Below, piece by piece: positions 1 through 5,950 of a stretch of 18,256 nt of DNA (position 1 is the first letter of the stretch; the number at the start of each line of letters is the position of its first letter). The notes under the pieces were generated by a model. It saw only the letters and a list, made by a program, of their open reading frames with translations. It searched no databases and was not told where the DNA came from. This DNA is from Bacteroidales bacterium (GTDB lineage Bacteria > Bacteroidota > Bacteroidia > Bacteroidales > UBA932): contig JAFYZZ010000098.1 of assembly GCA_017548445.1 (NCBI GenBank), forward strand, positions 1 to 18,256. Reading direction: 5' to 3'. Both the position numbers and the translations under genes were made by a program.

Positions 1-7
1 ATCACCC

Positions 8-601
8 ATGAAAAAGATACTCCTTCTTTCCATCTGCCTGATAATCGGCGCGTGGACACTGTCTGCCCAGCAGACCATTTATATCATCGACAATGAGACC
101 GTGGAGAATTTCGACGGTTCCCAGCTCAAGGACAGGACCATACGGGACTATAAGATAACCACAAAGGGTTCCGGGCGCAATGCCATTACGGTCCACGCCA
201 TTACCACATCGTCCTCGGTGTTTTCTGTCACTGGGTCATTCACTCCCTTTAAGCCTTTGGCTCCCATCGATTCGACAATCGTCATCAAGCCTGCACATCG
301 GAAAATCATCTATGTAATCGATGGCGTGGCGCACGAAGACGCGTCGGCATTCAATTCCATCTCTCCTTTTGACATCGAGAACATCACCGTGGTCAAAGAC
401 GGCTCTCCCGAACAGTTGAAATATGGCGAAAATGTTGTCGTTATGAACATTACCACAAAAAAGGAGAAGACCGACTGGGCGGAGGTCCTGAAGAAACTTC
501 CCGGCGTGAAGGTCGATGATGACGGGAAAATCACCGTCAACGGGCGAGCGGTCAAGACCATATCGATCAACGGCCGGGCGTATTCCGTTGAGACGGAATG
601 A
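8..601 (+). CDS. Secreted TonB-plug-like protein without a barrel
   Basis: This 197-residue protein starts with a clear signal peptide: MKK, a hydrophobic core, then cleavage near SAQQ (residue 20-21). It shows three plug-like stretches. Residues 23-53 begin IYIID. Residues 100-153 begin IYVIDGV, continue through DIENITVVKDGSPEQLKYG and end in NITTKK, which is the pattern of TonB-dependent receptor plug domains. Residues 157-190 (EVLKKLPGVKVDDDGKITVNG and following) match the plug entry of Bacteroidota outer-membrane beta-barrel proteins. No barrel follows, and the reading frame closes just where such receptors normally continue. It is likely periplasmic or surface-associated; its function is unknown. 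Base composition is lower in G+C than its neighbours (57 of the first 120 bases). Only 7 bases lie upstream, so its promoter is not visible. It overlaps the aroE 3' end by 35 bases. It could be an intact small protein or the 5' remnant of a receptor gene. Confidence 0.75.
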   Translation: MKKILLLSICLIIGAWTLSAQQTIYIIDNETVENFDGSQLKDRTIRDYKITTKGSGRNAITVHAITTSSSVFSVTGSFTPFKPLAPIDSTIVIKPAHRKIIYVIDGVAHEDASAFNSISPFDIENITVVKDGSPEQLKYGENVVVMNITTKKEKTDWAEVLKKLPGVKVDDDGKITVNGRAVKTISINGRAYSVETE

Positions 602-1253
602 AAAGAAACTTCATCGCGGCGGCGTCCGGCTTTATACCCGTCATCAGCTCATATCCCAGGACGGCCTGCTGCAGCAGCCAGGCCGAGCCGGGGATGTAGC
701 CCGGGCGGCCGGCCAGGCAGGGATCCCTGTAATTGGCTTCCAGCAGATGCGCGCAGTCCAGGCGGTCGATGCCCTCGACGGCACGCGGCAGGGTATAGAC
801 GATGACGTCGGCACTCACGCCGCGGGCCACTTCCGAGTGGCGGTAAAGCCGGGTGTCCAGGCCGAGGTCTTCGGCTGCGGCCTGGGCGGCCTTGCCGGCT
901 CCGCCATAGCCGACCACGGCCGCCGTGCGGCATCCGAGCGGCTCCAGCAGCGCGCGAACGGCCAGATAATCAGAATTGTAGGCCTTCAGACCCTCCGGCG
1001 TTTTGACCACCAGGTTGGTCGCGCCGATCCGCTCGCAGTCGGGACTTTTCCCATCCACCCGCGCAAAGGCGTTTTCCTTGAAGGGAGCCGTGACGTTGAT
1101 GGCCTTATATCCCGAAAGGAAACGGCTCCAGGCTTCCTCGAAATCCGGGGTCTCAATGAGGTCATACGGGTATTTCCCGCCATAGGCGGCGGTGAACAGC
1201 GCGGGACTGAGCGAGTGGGCGACGGGCCAGCCTATGAGTCCGAACCTATCCAT
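567..1253 (-). CDS. aroE: Shikimate dehydrogenase AroE
   Basis: AroE reduces 3-dehydroshikimate to shikimate with NADPH in aromatic amino acid synthesis, in the cytoplasm. The 228-residue product has the family's active-site signature: the shikimate-binding serines in VAHSLSP (S14, S16), catalytic K59 in NVTAPFKE, N80 in GATN, D95 in YNSD, the glycine-rich nucleotide loop GYGGAGKA (residues 115-122) and the late glutamine in WLLQQA (Q196). It is short compared with the usual 245-275 residues, but all key positions are present. The NADP-specificity motif NRT is not seen in canonical form; YRHSEVARG (from 137) stands there. It is the last gene of the lysS operon and overlaps the methyltransferase stop by 8 bases, which suggests translational coupling. 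Its last 11 codons run antisense into the end of the convergent gene at 8-601. Confidence 0.93.
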   Translation of the reverse strand: MDRFGLIGWPVAHSLSPALFTAAYGGKYPYDLIETPDFEEAWSRFLSGYKAINVTAPFKENAFARVDGKSPDCERIGATNLVVKTPEGLKAYNSDYLAVRALLEPLGCRTAAVVGYGGAGKAAQAAAEDLGLDTRLYRHSEVARGVSADVIVYTLPRAVEGIDRLDCAHLLEANYRDPCLAGRPGYIPGSAWLLQQAVLGYELMTGIKPDAAAMKFLFIPSQRNTPGR

Positions 1254-2058
1254 TCCGGCGCTGTCTGACGGCTTCGAAGAGCAGGATGGCGGCCGATACG
1301 GACACGTTCAGCGAGTCCAGGGCGCCGAGCATCGGGATGCGGATGTGAGCGTCGGCCGCTTCGCGCCACTGACCGGAGAGGCCGGTGGCTTCGGTGCCCA
1401 TCACCAGGGCGGTGCCGACGGTCATATCGCAGTCGTAATAGAGCGAGGAATCCTGCAGCTGGGCCGTCAGGATGCGGATGCCGCGCGCCTTTAGGAAAAC
1501 GATGGCCTCTTCGGAGGAACAAGCCACGCAGGGAACCGTGAACACGGCACCCACCGAGGCGCGGATGAGATTGGGGTTCCAGAGGTCCGTCAGCGGGTCG
1601 CAGAAGAGCACGGCGTCGGCCCCGGCGGCGTCGGCGCTGCGAAGCACCGCTCCTAGGTTTCCCGGCTTCTCCACGCTTTCCAGCACCACGACCAACGGAT
1701 TCTCCGGAAGCGCCAGGTCTTCCAGCCGCCGCTCCGGCATACGTACCTCAGCCACGACCCCTTCGGTCCCTTCCCGCATCGCCATCCTGGCATATACCTC
1801 CTCCGATACTTCAAATACTCTCGTCTGCCGTCCTTCGTTCCACGGCAGCCAGCCTCGCCGGGCGTCCGGCTGCGCAGCTTCCACTTCGGGGCAGACGAAG
1901 ATCGTGTCGATCTCGAAGCCGGCGTCGATGCAATGCTGGAGTTCCCGGCGTCCTTCGACGACAAAAAGACCGGCCTCGCGCCGCGCAGACGATTTCTGCT
2001 GCAACGCGAGGAGCCGTTTGATCTTCGGATTCGAAGGCGAAGTAATCAGTTCCGGCAT
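1246..2058 (-). CDS. TrmH/SpoU-family RNA 2'-O-methyltransferase
   Basis: This 270-residue protein is a SPOUT-class enzyme that would transfer a methyl group from S-adenosylmethionine to a ribose 2'-OH in rRNA or tRNA. The N-terminal part (about 1-110) fits the SpoU substrate-binding domain, opening with ITSPSNPKIK and LFVVEGRREL. The three catalytic knot motifs are visible: motif 1 EKPGNLGAVLRSADAAG (130-146, with N134 and R140), motif 2 VMGTEATGLS (219-228) and motif 3 IPMLGALDSLNVSVSAAILL (241-260). The motifs fix the family but not the target nucleotide, so no symbol is given. It lies 12 bases downstream of lysS and overlaps aroE by 8 bases, in one operon. The ATG at 2058 gives an N-terminus that matches the family's usual opening. 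Confidence 0.9.
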   Translation of the reverse strand: MPELITSPSNPKIKRLLALQQKSSARREAGLFVVEGRRELQHCIDAGFEIDTIFVCPEVEAAQPDARRGWLPWNEGRQTRVFEVSEEVYARMAMREGTEGVVAEVRMPERRLEDLALPENPLVVVLESVEKPGNLGAVLRSADAAGADAVLFCDPLTDLWNPNLIRASVGAVFTVPCVACSSEEAIVFLKARGIRILTAQLQDSSLYYDCDMTVGTALVMGTEATGLSGQWREAADAHIRIPMLGALDSLNVSVSAAILLFEAVRQRRNG

Positions 2059-2070
2059 AGACAGTCGGAC

Positions 2071-3609
2071 TTATTCTGCCTGGTCCTTGTTCTCTTTCTT
2101 GAGTACCTTCTCCGGCCGCATCTGCGGGAAGAAGAGCACGTCCTGGATGGTGGTCTGGCCGGTCATAAACATCGTCAGGCGGTCGATGCCCATCCCCAGG
2201 CCGGAAGTCGGCGGCATACCGTACTCGAGAGCGCGGACGAAGTCCAGGTCGATGTACATCGCCTCGTCGTCGCCCTTGCTCTTCAGGCGCGCCTGCTCCT
2301 CGAAACGCTCCAGCTGGTCGATGGGGTCGTTCAGCTCGGAATAGGCGTTCGCGAGCTCCTTGCCGCACACGAACAGCTCGAAACGCTCAGTGAGCGTGGG
2401 ATCCGTGCGGTGACGCTTGGTCAGCGGAGACATCTCCACCGGATAGTCTATGATGAAGGTCGGCTGCACGAGCTTCTCCTCGCAATAGGCGCCGAAGATC
2501 GCGTCGATCAGCTTGCCCTTGCCCATCGAAGGCTCGATGTCCACGTTCAGCTGCTTGCAGGTGGCGCGCAGCTGCTCCTCGTCCATCCCCTTCACGTCCA
2601 CGCCGGCGAACTCCCTGATGGCGTCGAGGATGGGGAGGCGGCGGTAGGTCCCGCCGAAGTCTACCTCGTTCTCGCCGATCTTCACCTTCGTGGTGCCGTT
2701 CACGGCGAGCGAGATCTTCTCCAGCATCGTCTCCACGAACTTCATCATCCAGTTGTAGTCCTTGTAGGCGACGTAGATCTCCATACAGGTAAACTCGGGG
2801 TTGTGCGTCTTGTCCATCCCCTCGTTGCGGAAGTCCTTGGCGAACTCATAGACCCCGCTGTAGCCGCCCACGATGAGTCGCTTGAGGTAAAGTTCGTTGG
2901 CGATGCGCAGGTACAGGGGGATGTCCAGGGCGTTGTGGTGCGTGATGAAGGGGCGCGCCGTTGCGCCGCCCGGAATGCCCTGCAGGATGGGGGTCTCCAC
3001 CTCCAGGCAGCCGGCGGCGTTGAAGTACTCGCGCATCGTCGCGATGATCTTCGCGCGCTTGAAGAACACGTCCTTGACCTGCGGATTCACGATGAGGTCC
3101 ACATAGCGCTGGCGGTAGCGGAGTTCGGGATCCGTGAACGCGTCGAACACCTGGCCGTCCTGCTCCTTGACGATGGGCAGCACGCGCAGCGATTTGCTCA
3201 GCAGGGTGAGCTCCTTGGCGTGCACGCTCAGCTGGCCCGTCTGGGTGATGAAGGCGAAGCCGCGGATGCCCACGATGTCGCCGATGTCCAGGAGTTTCTT
3301 CCACACGGTGTTGTACATCGTCTTGTCCTCGCCGGGGCAGATCTCGTCGCGCTTGACGTAGATCTGGATGCGGCCGGTCTCGTCCTGGAGCTCGCCGAAG
3401 GAGGCGGCGCCCATAATGCGGCGGCTCATCAGCCGTCCGGCGATGCAGACGTCCTGCAGGTTGCCCTTTTCGGCGTCGTATTCCGCGAGGATTTGCGCGG
3501 CGGTGGCGTTTACCGGATACTCGGCTGCGGGGTAAGGTTCGATGCCCAGTTCCCGCAGTTTCGCCAGCGATTCGCGGCGGATCAATTCTTGTTCGCTATA
3601 TTCTGCCAT
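2071..3609 (-). CDS. lysS: Lysyl-tRNA synthetase, class II
   Basis: LysS charges tRNA-Lys with lysine using ATP. The 512-residue protein has the class II LysRS layout: an N-terminal anticodon-binding OB fold (about 53-140), then the catalytic core opening with [10 protein letters not shown] (154-163). Motif 1 is around EVETPIL (193-199), motif 2 is [20 protein letters not shown] (260-279, with the ATP-binding arginine R261) and motif 3 is [13 protein letters not shown] (470-482, R477). The length is close to the common bacterial form of about 500 residues. It is the first gene of a leftward operon with the methyltransferase and aroE. The ATG at 3609 sits 7 bases after a TAATTTTG box and no ribosome-binding site is seen. 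It diverges from recJ. Confidence 0.97.
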   Translation of the reverse strand: MAEYSEQELIRRESLAKLRELGIEPYPAAEYPVNATAAQILAEYDAEKGNLQDVCIAGRLMSRRIMGAASFGELQDETGRIQIYVKRDEICPGEDKTMYNTVWKKLLDIGDIVGIRGFAFITQTGQLSVHAKELTLLSKSLRVLPIVKEQDGQVFDAFTDPELRYRQRYVDLIVNPQVKDVFFKRAKIIATMREYFNAAGCLEVETPILQGIPGGATARPFITHHNALDIPLYLRIANELYLKRLIVGGYSGVYEFAKDFRNEGMDKTHNPEFTCMEIYVAYKDYNWMMKFVETMLEKISLAVNGTTKVKIGENEVDFGGTYRRLPILDAIREFAGVDVKGMDEEQLRATCKQLNVDIEPSMGKGKLIDAIFGAYCEEKLVQPTFIIDYPVEMSPLTKRHRTDPTLTERFELFVCGKELANAYSELNDPIDQLERFEEQARLKSKGDDEAMYIDLDFVRALEYGMPPTSGLGMGIDRLTMFMTGQTTIQDVLFFPQMRPEKVLKKENKDQAE

Positions 3610-3616
3610 AATGGCG

Positions 3617-3624
3617 CAAAATTA
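3617..3624 (-). promoter_or_regulatory. Bacteroidota -7 promoter box for lysS
   Basis: Read on the minus strand this is TAATTTTG, a full match to the Bacteroidota sigma-ABfr -7 consensus TAnnTTTG. Seven bases separate it from the lysS ATG. I see no TTTG-type -33 element at the usual distance. Such a short distance implies a leaderless or nearly leaderless mRNA. The match and position are seen; promoter activity is inferred. Confidence 0.6.
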
Positions 3625-3637
3625 CGAAATTATTTGT

Positions 3638-3645
3638 TATCTTTG
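3638..3645 (+). promoter_or_regulatory. Bacteroidota -7 promoter box for recJ
   Basis: TATCTTTG matches the TAnnTTTG consensus and lies 6 bases before the recJ ATG. The same eight bases occur upstream of exbB at 12913-12920 on the other strand. No clear -33 element is visible. The box is 13 bases away from the opposite-facing lysS box, so the two polymerases would compete for the same 42-base gap. Confidence 0.6.
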
Positions 3646-3651
3646 TATGAT

Positions 3652-5385
3652 ATGGCGAAAGAATGCAAATGGATCCTCAAGGAACCGGCCGATCCGGCGA
3701 AGGTCGAGCGCCTCTCCGCGGAGCTCGGCATCGACCGCGTGCTGGCCGAACTACTCGTCAAGCGCGGGGTCGAGACCTTCGAGCAGGCGCGTTCTTTCTT
3801 CCGTCCCAGCCTGGACGCCCTGCACGACCCCTTCCTGATGAAGGATATGGACGTGGCCGTGGAGCGGCTGCATAAGGCCGTCTCCTCCGGCGAGAAGATC
3901 CTCGTCTACGGCGACTATGACGTGGACGGCACCACCGCCGTGGCCCTGGTATATTCTTTCATCCAGCGTTTCACCGACAAGGTGGACTTCTACATCCCCG
4001 ACCGCTACGACGAAGGCTACGGCGTGTCTTACAAGGGCATCGACTGGGCGGCGGACGGCGGCTACGGCCTGCTGATCACGCTGGACTGCGGCATCAAGGC
4101 CGTGGACAAGGTGGAGTACGCCCGCAGCAAGGGCCTGGAGGTGATCATCTGCGACCACCACCTGCCCGGCGAGGCGCTTCCGGCCGCCGTGGCGGTGCTG
4201 GATCCCAAGCGCGAGGACTGCGACTATCCGTTTGACGACCTTTCCGGTTGCGGCGTGGGCTTCAAACTCGTGCACGCCTATTCGATCAAGTACGGCATCC
4301 CCTTCGAGACGCTCATCCCGCTGCTGGACCTGCTGGTAGTGAGCATCTCGTCCGACCTCGTGACGATGGTGGGCGAAAACCGCATCCTGGCTCATTTCGG
4401 CCTCAAGCAGCTGAACGAGAACCCCTGCAAGGGCCTCGCGGCGATGATCAACCTCTCCAACCTGGAGCCGGGGCACATCTCCATCGACGACATAGTCTTC
4501 AAGATCGGTCCGCGCATCAACGCCGCGGGGCGTATGGAGTCCGGGCGCCTGGCGGTCGAACTCCTCAAGGCTACCGACACGATGGCCGCAATGCGCATCG
4601 GCGGGAAGATCAACGAGAACAACAACGACCGCAAGAACATCGACCGCGAGATCACCCAGGAGGCCTTGGAGATGGTCCAGTCCGGCCGCTGCCTCGCCCA
4701 CGAGAACGCGACGATCGTGTACAACCCCAAGTGGAGCAAGGGCGTCGTGGGTATCGTAGCGTCACGCCTGGTGGAGGCCTATTACAAGCCGACGGTGGTG
4801 CTCACCAAGTCCAACGGCTTCGTGACGGGCTCGGCGCGCAGCGTCGCCGGTTTCGACCTCTACGAGGCCATCGAGAGCTGCGCGGACCTGCTGGAGAACT
4901 TCGGCGGGCACGTGTACGCCGCCGGCCTCACCCTCAAGGAAGAGAACGTGCCTGAGTTCGCCCGCCGGATGGACGGTTTCATCGCTGGAAAGATCACTGC
5001 CGAGATGCTGATTCCCATCGTGGAGGTGGACGCCCGGCTGGACTTCGCGCAGATCACGCCCAAGTTCTCCCGCATCCTCAAGCAGTTCCAGCCCTTCGGC
5101 CCCGGCAACAACAACCCCATCTTTATGACGGAGAACGTCTACGACGCCGGTTCGGGCCGCAAGGTGGGCGCGGGCGGGGTGCATCTCAAGCTCGACCTCA
5201 TCCAGGAGTCGCAGCCCTATCACCAGATCCCTTCCATCGCCTTCAATATGGCGGATTACTACGACTACATCCGCGAAGGCAACCCCATCGACGTCTGCTA
5301 CGCCATCGTGGAGAATTACTACCGTGGCAACTCCTCCATCCAACTGCGCATCCGCGATATGCGCGAGCGGGAAGACATCCTGTAA
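3652..5385 (+). CDS. recJ: Single-stranded-DNA exonuclease RecJ
   Basis: RecJ degrades single-stranded DNA 5' to 3' in recombination and mismatch or base-excision repair. The 577-residue product has the DHH phosphoesterase signature: VYGDYDVDGTTA (85-96, metal-binding D88, D90, D92), LDCG (144-147) and DHH (168-170). The GPRINAAGR motif is at 286-294, the DHHA1 GGH motif at 418-420 and the C-terminal OB-fold stretch FQPFGPGNNNPIF at 479-491. The length is normal for RecJ (550-600). The frame is open far upstream of 3652, but that part is antisense to lysS and is not coding. The ATG at 3652 gives a normal RecJ N-terminus and lies just after the -7 box. The PPC-domain gene follows after 2 bases. 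Confidence 0.96.
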   Translation: MAKECKWILKEPADPAKVERLSAELGIDRVLAELLVKRGVETFEQARSFFRPSLDALHDPFLMKDMDVAVERLHKAVSSGEKILVYGDYDVDGTTAVALVYSFIQRFTDKVDFYIPDRYDEGYGVSYKGIDWAADGGYGLLITLDCGIKAVDKVEYARSKGLEVIICDHHLPGEALPAAVAVLDPKREDCDYPFDDLSGCGVGFKLVHAYSIKYGIPFETLIPLLDLLVVSISSDLVTMVGENRILAHFGLKQLNENPCKGLAAMINLSNLEPGHISIDDIVFKIGPRINAAGRMESGRLAVELLKATDTMAAMRIGGKINENNNDRKNIDREITQEALEMVQSGRCLAHENATIVYNPKWSKGVVGIVASRLVEAYYKPTVVLTKSNGFVTGSARSVAGFDLYEAIESCADLLENFGGHVYAAGLTLKEENVPEFARRMDGFIAGKITAEMLIPIVEVDARLDFAQITPKFSRILKQFQPFGPGNNNPIFMTENVYDAGSGRKVGAGGVHLKLDLIQESQPYHQIPSIAFNMADYYDYIREGNPIDVCYAIVENYYRGNSSIQLRIRDMREREDIL

Positions 5386-5387
5386 TT

Positions 5388-5846
5388 ATGTTCAAATACA
5401 AAAAGGTCAGGCGGATCAGCTCCAACCTCATCGAAGACGCCAACAACCGGTATATCGTCAGCCTGGACAACCACGTGGAACTGATGGAAGCCCTTGCGGC
5501 TTTCTGCAAGCACGTCGGTATCCAATGCGGGCAAATCCGCGGCATCGGCGCCATCAGCGAAGCCACTTTCCGGATGTATGACCCTGCCACGAAGCAATAT
5601 GTGGACAAAACCTTCGCCGAGCAGATGGAAATCACCAACATTACCGGAAACATCTCTCAAAAAGACGGGGAACTCTACCTGCACGTCCACGCGACCTGCA
5701 GCCGCGAGGACTACAGCTGCGTCGGCGGCCACCTCCTCAGCGCCCGCATCAACGGCGCCTGCGAACTGCTGGTGGACAGCTTCGGCGACACGAAGGTCGG
5801 CCGCCGCTACGACGACGAGACCGGGCTGAACCTGTACGAGTTTTAA
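5388..5846 (+). CDS. PPC/DUF296 domain DNA-binding-like protein
   Basis: The whole 152-residue protein is one PPC (plants and prokaryotes conserved, DUF296) domain. The family signature is visible: LHVHATCSREDYSCVGGHLL (98-117), with histidines H99, H101 and H115 in the positions that bind metal in bacterial members, followed by the glutamate of ELLVD (126-130). In plants this domain is attached to AT-hook proteins. Bacterial stand-alone members form trimers and their role is not established, so DNA binding here is only a family label. It starts 2 bases after the recJ stop, so it is almost certainly co-transcribed and probably translationally coupled with recJ. No separate promoter or terminator of its own is evident. 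Confidence 0.85.
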   Translation: MFKYKKVRRISSNLIEDANNRYIVSLDNHVELMEALAAFCKHVGIQCGQIRGIGAISEATFRMYDPATKQYVDKTFAEQMEITNITGNISQKDGELYLHVHATCSREDYSCVGGHLLSARINGACELLVDSFGDTKVGRRYDDETGLNLYEF

Positions 5847-5908
5847 GGCAGTCTCCGGCGCAATTTCTGGAAAAACTGCACTGACTCCCGTTTTCGTCCA
5901 CAAAAACA

Positions 5909-5930
5909 GCCTCCCGTGTGGACGGGAGGC
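5909..5930 (-). terminator. Rho-independent terminator after parC
   Basis: A perfect 9-base stem, GCCTCCCGT against ACGGGAGGC, closes a 4-base loop. On the minus strand it is followed by TGTTTTTG, a run of five T, so it best terminates the leftward exbB-to-parC transcript 21 bases after the parC stop. On the plus strand no T run follows, so termination of the recJ-PPC transcript is less certain, though the hairpin lies in its path as well. Confidence 0.8.
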
Positions 5931-5950
5931 GAAATAACGCGGTTCTGTCT

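Noticed and set aside
1933..3651. Long N-terminal extension of RecJ
   Set aside because: The frame is open, but it is antisense to lysS. RecJ has its normal length and N-terminus from 3652, directly after a promoter box.
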